Made by a program: the position numbers and the translations under genes | Origin: an uncultured Campylobacter sp. | GTDB taxonomy: Bacteria; Campylobacterota; Campylobacteria; Campylobacterales; Campylobacteraceae | Assembly: GCF_938018145.1 (NCBI RefSeq) | Contig: NZ_CALIII010000114.1 | Coordinates: 1-9,611, forward strand | Direction of reading: 5' to 3' | DNA: 9,611 bases | In this document: in pieces, positions 1 to 6,118 of the stretch | Layout of the letters: each line of letters begins with the position of its first letter | Numbering within the stretch: position 1 is the stretch's first letter | The notes under the pieces: generated by a model | Databases searched by the model: none | What the model saw: the letters and a program-made list of their open reading frames with translations, nothing else | Told to the model about the DNA's origin: nothing

Positions 1-1
1 A

Positions 2-115
2 TTAGTTTATACAGGGATAACTAGAGCTAGACAGAATATTGTAATTATTAATTTAGGGAATACTGAACTTTCTAATTTTTTTAGTAAAAAATGCTCAGCA
101 AAGAATTTTTATTGA
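2..115 (+). CDS. RecD/UvrD-like helicase, C-terminal fragment (cut by window edge)
   Basis: The frame starting at base 2 is open until TGA at 113-115 and encodes the last 37 residues of a protein that begins outside the window. Its first residues, LVYTGITRARQNIVII, match motif VI of superfamily 1 helicases, where the TRAR arginine contacts ATP. The YTxITRA form is closer to RecD and RecD2-like enzymes than to UvrD/Rep. The tail after motif VI is short (about 20 residues), as is usual when the final RecA-like fold ends the protein. The stretch is strikingly AT-rich and uses AT-ending codons throughout, unlike the other genes here, which suggests transferred DNA such as a defence or restriction island. 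The exact family cannot be told from this fragment. Confidence 0.6.
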   Translation, partial: LVYTGITRARQNIVIINLGNTELSNFFSKKCSAKNFY

Positions 116-122
116 AAGTTTA

Positions 123-440
123 ATGATATTTCGCAAAAAAACACAGTTAAAATTCCAAGGAGTTTCTCTGTACGCAAACCGCATCAAAAACCTCACACTA
201 CTGACAAATTTAGTTAAATTGCATGTATTGAAGCCCCCGCCTAAAACCTCCGATGTGCAAAAGGCCGCCGAAGATGCAGTAGCTCAGGTCAAAGCTCTAG
301 GCGGTAGCGGCGGCATCATCTCGATCGACAAGCACGGACACACGGGCTTTGCATGGACGAAAGATAAGCTCGGCATGTATCACGGCGAAGCAAGACTCGG
401 AGACAAACCGATCGTCTACTGGCCGCTTGGCGAGAAATGA
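123..440 (+). pseudogene. Isoaspartyl peptidase/L-asparaginase (Ntn-hydrolase), C-terminal remnant
   Basis: The open frame encodes 105 residues. From about residue 43 onward the sequence (KAAEDAV, then LGGSGGIISIDKHGH, then LGMYHGE) resembles the C-terminal end of plant-type asparaginase/isoaspartyl peptidases, where GGxGGxIxxD and a GMY motif close the beta subunit. Full-length members are about 300 residues. Everything before this, including the alpha subunit and the catalytic threonine of the self-cleaving precursor, is missing, so the piece cannot be an active enzyme. Residues 1-42 are lysine-rich, come from AT-rich DNA and resemble nothing I know; they are probably chance coding. No good ribosome binding site precedes the ATG at 123. 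Base composition rises in GC near 230, close to where similarity begins, which fits truncation of a native gene by the AT-rich segment to its left. The family call rests on short motifs and is moderate. Confidence 0.5.
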
Positions 441-442
441 TC

Positions 443-483
443 AAATTTGCCCCGCCTATTTTGACTCGGGCGGGGTCAAATTT
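443..483. terminator. Bidirectional hairpin terminator between convergent genes
   Basis: AAATTTGCCCCGCC (443-456) pairs with GGCGGGGTCAAATTT (469-483) with one bulged T at 476, around a 12-base loop. The GC-rich core is flanked by A and T runs on both sides, so the stem can end transcripts from either strand. It lies three bases after the asparaginase remnant and about 80 bases after the nrdD stop. Confidence 0.7.
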
Positions 484-560
484 AGTTAAATTTTGATTTT
501 ATACATAAATATGCAGTCAAATTTAAAGCGGCAAAATATAGCTTGCCACTCAAATTTAGC

Positions 561-2666
561 CTACTTTACGCTATTTTCAGCCTTAAATTTAGCCAAAAGC
601 TCCTCGTCGCATTTTGGGCAGTATTCATGCTCGCCGCTGATATAGCCGTGCTTGGCGCAGACGCTAAAGACCGGCGTTATCGTGATGTATGGCAGCTTGT
701 AGTTATTTACCACGCCGCGCACGAGGTCTTTGCACGCTTCGGCCGAGCTGATACGCTCCTTCATGTATAGGTGCAGCACCGTGCCGCCCGTGTAGGAGCT
801 TTGCAGTTCGTCTTGCAGATCGAGCGCCTCGAACGCATCGTCGGTGAAATTTGCCGGTAGCTGCGTGGAGTTGGTGTAGTAGATATTTTCGCCAAAACCG
901 GCCTGGATGATGTCCGGATAGCGCTTTTTGTCCTCTTTAGCAAAGCGATACGTCGTGCCCTCGGCAGGCGTGGCTTCGAGGTTATAAAGGTTGCCGGTGC
1001 TCTCTTGAAACTCGCGAATTTTACCGCGTAAAAACTCGATCATCTCGATCGCAAACTCTCGCCCGAAATCGGTCGCTATGTTTTCTTTATCATTCGTGAA
1101 ATTTCTCAAAAGCTCGTTCATGCCGTTGATGCCGATGGTGCTAAAGTGGTTGTTAAAGTGCTTTAGATAGCGCGCGGTGTACGGATACAGGCCGCGTTCG
1201 TACATCTCTTGGATAAAGGCGCGCTTTTTTTCGAGCGTGGATTTGGCTAAATTTAGTAGATATTCAAGGCGCGTGTAGAGTCCCTTTTTATCGCCTTTAT
1301 ATAGATAGCCCAGGCGAGCTAAATTTAGCGTCACGACGCCGATACTGCCCGTCATCTCTGCACTGCCAAATAGCCCTCCGCCGCGCTTTAGCAGCTCGCG
1401 TAAATCTAGCTGCAAGCGGCAGCACATCGAGCGCACGTGGCCCGGCTTATAGGCTTTGTCGTTTGCGACGCGGTTGCCGTTTTCATCGACCGTGTACTGA
1501 GAGCCGACGAAATTTTGAAAATAGCTCGAGCCCATTTTTGCCGTGTTTTCAAAAAGCACCTTCGCCACCTCGCTGTCCCAGTCGAAATCCTCGGTGATAT
1601 TTACGGTAGGGATCGGGAAGGTAAAGGGCTGCGAGCACTTGTCGCCCTCGGTCATGATCTCGTAAAAGGCCTTGTCGATGCGGTTCATCTCGGGCTCAAA
1701 GGCGCGGTAGGTCATATCCGTTAGCTTGCCAAAACCGCGCTTGGCGGCCTCCTGCGCTAGCTCCGTATCCTCCAGATCGCTAAATATATGCCTATCCTCG
1801 CGCGTCGGGATCTGATCGCGTAGATCGGACGGGCAGGTGATGTCGATCGTTACGTTGGTAAACGGACTCTGGCCCCAGCGAGCCGGCACGTTTAGGTTAA
1901 AGATAAAGCTCGTTATCGCCTTTTTGATCTCTTTATCGCTTAGCTTGTCGCGGAAAACATAAGGCGCTAGATAAGTGTCAAAGCTACTAAACGCCTGCGC
2001 GCCCGCCCACTCGCTTTGTAAAATTCCTAAGAAATTAGCCATCTGATACAGCGCTTCGCGGAAGTGCTTGGGCGCCTTGCTCTCGACCCTGCCGCGCACG
2101 CCGTTAAATCCCTCGTTTAGTAGCGCCCTTAGACTCCAGCCCGCACAGTAGCCCGTGAGGCAGTCTAGGTCGTGGATATGATAGTCGCCGTTTCGGTGCG
2201 CGAGGCCTTCTTCTTTGCTATACACCTTATCTAGCCAGTAGTTAGCGATAACCTTGCCCGCGGTGTTGTTGATGAGGCCGGCGTTTGAGTAGCTGGTGTT
2301 TGAGTTTGCCAGGATGCGCCAGTCGGTGCCGTTGATGTACTCGCTGATGGTTTGGGTGGAGTTGATGTAGGTGGTGTCTTCGTTTAGTCCTAAAATTTGC
2401 TCGCGCTGAAGCTTGTGCGTGTGGCGGTAGAGCATAAAGCTCTTCATCACGTCGAAGTGTCCCGCGTTAAAAAGCGCCTTTTCGATGTAGTCTTGCACGT
2501 CCTCGACGCTCAAAACTTCGCTGTCAAACACGTGCCCCATCACGTCTAAAAAGACCTTGTCGTCGTACTCTTTGGACTCGCTTTCAAAGGCTTTTTTGAT
2601 CGCGTCTTGGATTTTATACGGGAGGTATTCTTGCTTCGTGCCGTCGCGTTTTAGGATAAATTTCAT
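561..2666 (-). CDS. nrdD: Anaerobic (class III) ribonucleoside-triphosphate reductase, no visible glycyl-radical domain
   Basis: Reduces ribonucleotides to deoxyribonucleotides without oxygen, using a glycyl radical normally installed by NrdG. I start it at the ATG at 2666, which has AAGGA five bases upstream; a longer frame to 2774 lacks such a site. The 701-residue product has an N-terminal ATP-cone (about 2-92), NrdD core motifs including HDLDCLTGYCAGWS (165-178) and NLNVPARWGQSPFTN (257-271), the RSMCCR segment (412-417) that probably carries the thiyl-radical cysteine, GSIGVVTLNLARLGY (440-454), and a zinc-site region with C670, H673, C683 and C686. Family members continue after the zinc site with a short segment containing the radical glycine (RVxGY-like). 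Here the frame ends 15 residues after C686, and neither the following frames nor the spacer show that motif. No nrdG is adjacent. The NrdD identity is certain; whether this copy is active is not. Confidence 0.93.
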   Translation of the reverse strand: MKFILKRDGTKQEYLPYKIQDAIKKAFESESKEYDDKVFLDVMGHVFDSEVLSVEDVQDYIEKALFNAGHFDVMKSFMLYRHTHKLQREQILGLNEDTTYINSTQTISEYINGTDWRILANSNTSYSNAGLINNTAGKVIANYWLDKVYSKEEGLAHRNGDYHIHDLDCLTGYCAGWSLRALLNEGFNGVRGRVESKAPKHFREALYQMANFLGILQSEWAGAQAFSSFDTYLAPYVFRDKLSDKEIKKAITSFIFNLNVPARWGQSPFTNVTIDITCPSDLRDQIPTREDRHIFSDLEDTELAQEAAKRGFGKLTDMTYRAFEPEMNRIDKAFYEIMTEGDKCSQPFTFPIPTVNITEDFDWDSEVAKVLFENTAKMGSSYFQNFVGSQYTVDENGNRVANDKAYKPGHVRSMCCRLQLDLRELLKRGGGLFGSAEMTGSIGVVTLNLARLGYLYKGDKKGLYTRLEYLLNLAKSTLEKKRAFIQEMYERGLYPYTARYLKHFNNHFSTIGINGMNELLRNFTNDKENIATDFGREFAIEMIEFLRGKIREFQESTGNLYNLEATPAEGTTYRFAKEDKKRYPDIIQAGFGENIYYTNSTQLPANFTDDAFEALDLQDELQSSYTGGTVLHLYMKERISSAEACKDLVRGVVNNYKLPYITITPVFSVCAKHGYISGEHEYCPKCDEELLAKFKAENSVK

Positions 2667-2970
2667 TTCATTCCTTACGTTAAATTTTGATGATAAATTT
2701 GACGAAAGTATAGGCAAAGTTGGCTTAAAATTTAGTGACCGAAATTTGCTCTCCGGGCATTTTGAAAATGTCATTTTTAAGTTTAAAATAGCTTTGAAAG
2801 CACGTATATTTGGGGATTTTATAGAGGGCTTATAAATTTTAAGACAAAGCTATTTTTGATAAGAGATATTAAATTTTAGCGAATTCGAAAGCAAGCTAAA
2901 AAACAAGCGAAAGTTCAAATTTGACGAGATTTTGCGGGAGTTAAATTTGGTAAATTTGAGGGAGAGAAAG
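2667..2970. other. AT-rich spacer upstream of nrdD
   Basis: About 300 bases between the nrdD start and the terminator of the lipoprotein gene. It is rich in AAATTT and should hold the nrdD promoter. TATACT (minus strand, 2712-2707), about 40 bases before the start codon, and TATAAA (2823-2818) are possible -10 boxes, but neither has a convincing -35 partner. I saw no NrdR-like box pair and no credible gene. Confidence 0.4.
2672..2676 (-). promoter_or_regulatory. Ribosome binding site fixing the nrdD start
   Basis: AAGGA on the minus strand ends five bases before the ATG at 2666. The product starting there begins directly with the ATP-cone (MKFILKRDGTKQ). The 36 extra codons up to 2774 come from AT-rich spacer-like DNA and match no domain. 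Confidence 0.75.
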
Positions 2971-2993
2971 TCCCGCCGTAAAATTCGGCGGGA
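2971..2993. terminator. Hairpin terminator after the lipoprotein gene
   Basis: TCCCGCCG (2971-2978) and CGGCGGGA (2986-2993) form a perfect 8-bp stem with a 7-base AT loop. It lies six bases beyond the stop codon of the minus-strand lipoprotein gene. The T-tract on the minus side is imperfect (CTTTCTCT), while the plus side has GTTTTT. Confidence 0.7.
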
Positions 2994-2999
2994 AAGTTT

Positions 3000-3365
3000 T
3001 TATTCGTCGTATCTTAAGAAAATATCCTCGCCGCCTTTTGCAAGGTTTAGGATACCTTCGCCGCGTTTAAACGTTATCTCTGTACCGATATCGTCGTTCG
3101 CTAGTCTTACGCCGCTTGCAGTGGCTGCGTTTTTAAGGTTGATTTTGTGACCTTTGCTGTCTTCTAGCAGGGCTGTGTTAAATTTATCGGTAGAGCTTAG
3201 TCTAACGACGTATTTTGGGTCGTTTACGCCCGTAAATTTAATAACTTCAGCTTCTGATTTGGTGATCTGAGCTTTGTTTGCGCTCTCGCTTTTGTGCGCG
3301 TGGCAACCGCTAAGCATAGCAACTGCAGCAAAAGCCGCCAAAGATGAAACTAAAAACTTCTTCAT
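3000..3365 (-). CDS. Small lipoprotein, MliC-like (possible lysozyme inhibitor)
   Basis: A 121-residue secreted lipoprotein. The first 20 residues are a lipoprotein signal: MKK, a hydrophobic run, then the lipobox LSGC, with C20 as the lipidated cysteine; residue 21 is H, so outer-membrane sorting is likely. The mature part is a small beta-rich domain. LKNAATASGVRL (about 77-88) followed by ITFKRGEGILNL (about 97-108) recalls the SASGxxY and KGxxAxL motifs of MliC/PliC inhibitors of c-type lysozyme. The aromatic Y and W usual in those motifs are replaced, and the mature part has no further cysteines, so the match is suggestive only. The start has AAGGA seven bases upstream. It is transcribed alone, with its own terminator and a gap of about 190 bases to sodB. 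If MliC-like, it would protect the cell wall against host lysozyme; otherwise it is an uncharacterised lipoprotein. Confidence 0.6.
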   Translation of the reverse strand: MKKFLVSSLAAFAAVAMLSGCHAHKSESANKAQITKSEAEVIKFTGVNDPKYVVRLSSTDKFNTALLEDSKGHKINLKNAATASGVRLANDDIGTEITFKRGEGILNLAKGGEDIFLRYDE

Positions 3366-3522
3366 TTTCGTCCTTTTTTGTGAAATGAGACTCGAATATT
3401 ACTTCAAAATAGTTTATATAAAGTAAACTTAGCCAAGAAGGAGTCGTTACTCAAGGCTAAATTTACTCGCGGACTTACGCTTATTTAGAAAAATAAGCCG
3501 CCGCAAATTTATCGCCGCTCTT

Positions 3523-3546
3523 AAAAAACTCGCGAAACCGGCGAAT
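3523..3546 (-). terminator. Probable terminator after sodB
   Basis: On the minus strand, eight bases after the sodB stop, ATTCGC (3546-3541) pairs with GCGAGT (3533-3528, one G-T wobble) around a 7-base loop. The second arm runs into TTTTTT at 3528-3523. The stem is short but the position and T-run fit. Confidence 0.45.
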
Positions 3547-3554
3547 TTTTGGCA

Positions 3555-4205
3555 TTAATGGCAGCCGCAACCGCAGCAAGATTTCGCGCCGCCGTGAAGC
3601 TCGGTAACGTAAAATTTAACCGAATTTAGCCCCTCTTTTAGCGCCCACTCGTAAGCGCTCGAGACGAAATCCCAGTTGATATTTTCAAACAACTTCTCCA
3701 AATACGCCGGGCGCGCGTTTCTGTGATCGACGTAGTATGCGTGCTCCCAAACGTCCGCGACTAGAAGCGGTACGAGGCCGTCAGTTACCGGAGTTTGCGC
3801 GTTACTTGTTTGTACGATTTGTAGTTTGTCCTCTTTTGGATTGTAAACTAGCCACGCCCAGCCGGAGCCAAAAAGCGTAGTCGCAGCCTTTAAAAACTCC
3901 TCTTTAAAATTTGGAATATCTTTTTCTAGGCGAGCTTTTAGCTCGTCGCTCATTTGGCTTTTTTTCGCGATGCAATCCCAGTAAAAGTCGTGGTTATAGA
4001 CCTGAGCCGCGTTGTTAAACACGCCGCCGGAGCTTTTTACCAAGATATCAAAGAGGCTAGCGCCCTCAAACTCCGTACCTTTTATCAAATTATTTAGGTT
4101 ATTGACATAGGTTTGGTGGTGTTTGCCGTGGTGGTAACTACAGGTTTCCTCGCTGACGACGGCGTTTGCTTTCGGATCGAAAGGCAGTTTTCTAAGTTCA
4201 AACAT
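3555..4205 (-). CDS. sodB: Iron superoxide dismutase with Cys-rich C-terminal tail
   Basis: Converts superoxide to oxygen and hydrogen peroxide in the cytoplasm. The 216-residue product shows the whole Fe/Mn-SOD family: N-terminal helical hairpin with HHGKHHQTYVNNLN (25-38), then NNAAQVYNHDFYW (64-76), GSGWAWLV (113-120) and DVWEHAYYVDHRN (151-163). The metal ligands are H26, H72, D151 and H155. The active-site glutamine Q68 lies on the N-terminal side as in Fe-SODs (Q69 of E. coli SodB), which favours iron. The protein is about 20 residues longer than E. coli SodB, and its end, GGAKSCCGCGCH, has four cysteines and a terminal histidine that are not part of the SOD fold. The start has AAAGGA upstream, and an extended -10 promoter lies about 30 bases before it. 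It is divergent from dctP and appears monocistronic. Confidence in function is very high. Confidence 0.97.
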   Translation of the reverse strand: MFELRKLPFDPKANAVVSEETCSYHHGKHHQTYVNNLNNLIKGTEFEGASLFDILVKSSGGVFNNAAQVYNHDFYWDCIAKKSQMSDELKARLEKDIPNFKEEFLKAATTLFGSGWAWLVYNPKEDKLQIVQTSNAQTPVTDGLVPLLVADVWEHAYYVDHRNARPAYLEKLFENINWDFVSSAYEWALKEGLNSVKFYVTELHGGAKSCCGCGCH

Positions 4206-4235
4206 AATTTTTCCTTTGTAATAAAATTTATCCGT

Positions 4236-4244
4236 ATTATAGCA
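4236..4244 (-). promoter_or_regulatory. Probable sodB promoter (extended -10)
   Basis: On the minus strand the sequence reads TGCTATAAT, a perfect TATAAT with the TGn extension, about 30 bases upstream of the sodB ATG. No good -35 box is present, as is common for Campylobacter vegetative promoters. Confidence 0.6.
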
Positions 4245-4296
4245 ATAAAAAAGTAATTAATTTATTAACGCGAAAACAAACCCGCCGATGCTTCCG

Positions 4297-4348
4297 TTTT
4301 ATCAAATTTAACTCGTCTCGCCGCACGAAGAGGTCAAATTTGATAAAA
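4297..4348. repeat. Inverted repeat with 13-bp perfect arms
   Basis: TTTTATCAAATTT (4297-4309) and AAATTTGATAAAA (4336-4348) are exact reverse complements separated by 26 bases. The loop can form a further short stem (TCGT with ACGA). It looks like a bidirectional terminator but lies between two outward-facing promoters where no annotated transcript should end, so its role is unclear. Confidence 0.65.
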
Positions 4349-4407
4349 ATAATGTGTATTTTCGTAACACTTAGTCTTTTTATCGTTATATTTTACTTTG
4401 GCTTGCT

Positions 4408-4432
4408 CTCAAATTTGACTGTCAAATTTGAG
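4408..4432. repeat. Inverted repeat with 11-bp perfect arms
   Basis: CTCAAATTTGA (4408-4418) and TCAAATTTGAG (4422-4432) are exact reverse complements around CTG. Each arm is itself nearly palindromic, so the site can also be read as two direct copies of TCAAATTTGA spaced 14 bases apart. It sits about 80 bases upstream of the dctP -10 box, where a regulator could bind. Confidence 0.6.
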
Positions 4433-4513
4433 ATATTGTTACTTATTTACACATAAATTTGAAATTTATTGCAAAAAGTCGAAACATTTTCACGCAGCCG
4501 CTTTTTTATGAAT

Positions 4514-4519
4514 TATAAT
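4514..4519 (+). promoter_or_regulatory. Probable dctPQM promoter, -10 box
   Basis: A perfect TATAAT lies 42 bases before the dctP ATG, preceded by a T-rich run and TG at 4509-4510. Transcription would start near 4526. No clear -35 box is visible. Confidence 0.55.
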
Positions 4520-4525
4520 TGCACC

Positions 4526-4540
4526 TAGCTGAATTAGCTA
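4526..4540. promoter_or_regulatory. Palindrome at the predicted dctP transcript start
   Basis: TAGCT-GAATT-AGCTA is a perfect 5-bp-arm inverted repeat placed seven bases after the -10 box and ten bases before the ribosome binding site. The position suits an operator or a small 5' leader hairpin. No known regulator is assigned. Confidence 0.35.
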
Positions 4541-4561
4541 ATCTTTTAAAAAGGATCACAG

Positions 4562-5560
4562 ATGAAAATTAAGTTACTTTCCGCACTGCTTCTTTCTTGC
4601 GCGCTTGCGGGCAGCGCGTTTGCCGCAGGCAAAACATACACGATCAAATTCGCCCACGTCGTGGCCGCCTCTACGCCAAAAGGCAAGGCTGCCGATTTTT
4701 TTGCCAAACGAGTCGGCGAGCTTAGCGGCGGAGCGATCAAAGTCGAGGTATATCCTGCCGCATCGCTGATGGACGACGATAGAGTTTTTGGAGCGCTAAA
4801 GCTTGGCAACGTACAGATGGCCGCGCCTAGTTTTTCTAAATTTACGCCGATAGTGCCGCAGTTTCAGCTATTTGACCTGCCGTTTATCTTTAGAGATAAC
4901 GCCCATCTTTACGCTGTTCAAGACGGCGAAGTCGGACAAGCTCTAAAAGATATGATCGCTAAAAAAGGCTTCATCGCGCTTGATTTTTGGGACGCAGGAT
5001 TTAAGCACTTTAGCTCGAGCAAAAAACCGATCGTAGAGCCTGCGGACGCTAAGGGACAAAAATTCCGCATCCAAAGCTCAAAAGTGCTTGAAGAGCAGAT
5101 CAAAGTAGTCGGCGGCAACCCGCAAGTATTGCCGTTTTCAGAGGTTTATCCAGCCCTTCAACAAGGCGTAGTCGATGCGACTGAAAACCCGCTATCAAAC
5201 TTCTACAACTCCAAATTTTACGAGGCGCAAAGCTCTTTAACGCTATCAGGCCACGGATATTTGGGATATTTAGTCGTTATGAGCGAGAAATTTTGGAAAG
5301 GCTTGCCTGATGATATGAAGGCTCACGTAACGCAAGCTCTAAAAGAAGCTACGGCTTATGAGCGCGAAGAGACGGCTAAAGAAGAAGAGCATATTTTAAG
5401 CGAGCTTAAAAAATTCGCAAGCGAGAGCAAAAAACTTGAGATCATCGAGCTAAATGCCGATCAAAAGGGCAAATGGGCAGAGGCTATGAAGCCGATTTAT
5501 CCGAACTTCTACAACGTGATCGGTCAAGATTTGATAGAAAAAACGATAAATACGAAGTAG
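4562..5560 (+). CDS. dctP: TRAP transporter periplasmic solute-binding protein, DctP family
   Basis: Captures a small carboxylate in the periplasm and delivers it to the DctQM membrane unit, which imports it with sodium ions. The 332-residue precursor has a clear signal peptide (MKIK, hydrophobic core, AFA-AGK, cleavage after about A21). The mature protein begins YTIKFAHVV and follows the DctP fold, with DLPFIFRD (105-112), the carboxylate-clamping arginine R169 in GQKFRIQSSK, and ATENPLSNFY (206-215) with N209 lining the pocket. The family, R169 and the fumarate/succinate-based metabolism of related anaerobic campylobacters make a C4-dicarboxylate the likely ligand, but sequence alone cannot exclude other carboxylates. 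It is the first gene of a tight operon, with dctQ starting six bases after its stop. AAGGA lies six bases before the ATG, and a TATAAT promoter precedes it. Confidence 0.92.
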   Translation: MKIKLLSALLLSCALAGSAFAAGKTYTIKFAHVVAASTPKGKAADFFAKRVGELSGGAIKVEVYPAASLMDDDRVFGALKLGNVQMAAPSFSKFTPIVPQFQLFDLPFIFRDNAHLYAVQDGEVGQALKDMIAKKGFIALDFWDAGFKHFSSSKKPIVEPADAKGQKFRIQSSKVLEEQIKVVGGNPQVLPFSEVYPALQQGVVDATENPLSNFYNSKFYEAQSSLTLSGHGYLGYLVVMSEKFWKGLPDDMKAHVTQALKEATAYEREETAKEEEHILSELKKFASESKKLEIIELNADQKGKWAEAMKPIYPNFYNVIGQDLIEKTINTK

Positions 5561-5566
5561 GATTTT

Positions 5567-6109
5567 ATGGGTAAATTTTTTGAGATTTTAGATGTCGGCA
5601 TCGCCTCGGTAAACAAAACCGTGGCGGTGCTAGGCATCGCCGCAGGCACGCTGCTAGCCTTCATTAACGTCGTTATGCGCTACTGCTTTAACACGGGCTG
5701 GTCGTGGGCCGGCGAGCTAACCAACTACCTTTTTATCTGGTCGGCGTTTTTTGCCGCAGCATACGGCTTTAGAAAGGGCATTCATATCTCGGTTACGATT
5801 TTGATCGAGAGATTTCCGCCCATCGTCGCAAAGGCCTATCTCATCTTTGCAAATATACTAACGACGGCATTTTTGATGTTTATCGTAGTTTATAGCGTGC
5901 AGTATCTACAGGTGATGATCGAGCTTGATTTCATGAGCGTGGATCTAGGCGTGCCGCAGTGGATACCTATGCTGGTGCTTCCGATAGCGTTTCTGGGCGC
6001 TAGCTACCGCGCCGGAGAGAAAATTTTCCAGATTGCTATGACGCCGGCCGATAAGGTCATCGTAAATAACGAAGCCGAGATGATACGCGACTCGGTCAAG
6101 AAAAGCTAA
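5567..6109 (+). CDS. dctQ: TRAP transporter small membrane subunit, DctQ family
   Basis: The small inner-membrane partner of DctM, needed to assemble the transporter and dock the solute-binding protein. The 180 residues contain four hydrophobic segments (about 17-38, 48-67, 87-112 and 128-146), the usual DctQ topology. The signature region between the first two helices, RYCFNTGWSWAGELTNYLF followed by WSAFFAAAYGFRKGIHI, is typical of the family, including the conserved glutamate and the GxHI ending. A charged cytoplasmic tail of about 30 residues follows the last helix. Translation is probably coupled to dctP, because the AGGA of its ribosome binding site overlaps the dctP stop codon. dctM follows nine bases downstream. 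Function is secure; the transported substrate is set by dctP. Confidence 0.92.
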   Translation: MGKFFEILDVGIASVNKTVAVLGIAAGTLLAFINVVMRYCFNTGWSWAGELTNYLFIWSAFFAAAYGFRKGIHISVTILIERFPPIVAKAYLIFANILTTAFLMFIVVYSVQYLQVMIELDFMSVDLGVPQWIPMLVLPIAFLGASYRAGEKIFQIAMTPADKVIVNNEAEMIRDSVKKS

Positions 6110-6118
6110 GGAGAGCCT

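Larger units (their letters stand above)
4206..4561. other. Divergent sodB-dctP intergenic region
   Basis: This 356-base spacer contains no credible protein gene. From left to right it holds the sodB promoter, a 13-bp-arm inverted repeat (4297-4348), an 11-bp-arm inverted repeat (4408-4432), the dctP -10 box (4514-4519), a 5-bp-arm palindrome (4526-4540) and the dctP ribosome binding site (AAGGA, 4551-4555). Confidence 0.8.

Noticed and set aside
543..770. 75-codon open frame on the plus strand
   Set aside because: It lies almost wholly antisense to the well-supported nrdD 3' end and has no ribosome binding site or recognisable motif.
2667..2774. N-terminal extension of nrdD by 36 codons
   Set aside because: It encodes spacer-like sequence with no domain match and has no good ribosome binding site, whereas the internal ATG at 2666 has AAGGA and starts at the ATP-cone.
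2932..3150. 72-codon open frame on the plus strand
   Set aside because: It crosses the terminator hairpin and is antisense to the lipoprotein gene. It is Arg/Ser-rich, as expected of an opposite-strand shadow.
4562..5560. Sialic-acid-specific SiaP instead of a dicarboxylate-type DctP
   Set aside because: No sialic acid catabolic genes are nearby, and the separate Q and M subunits and general motifs fit generic DctP. The ligand is left open.
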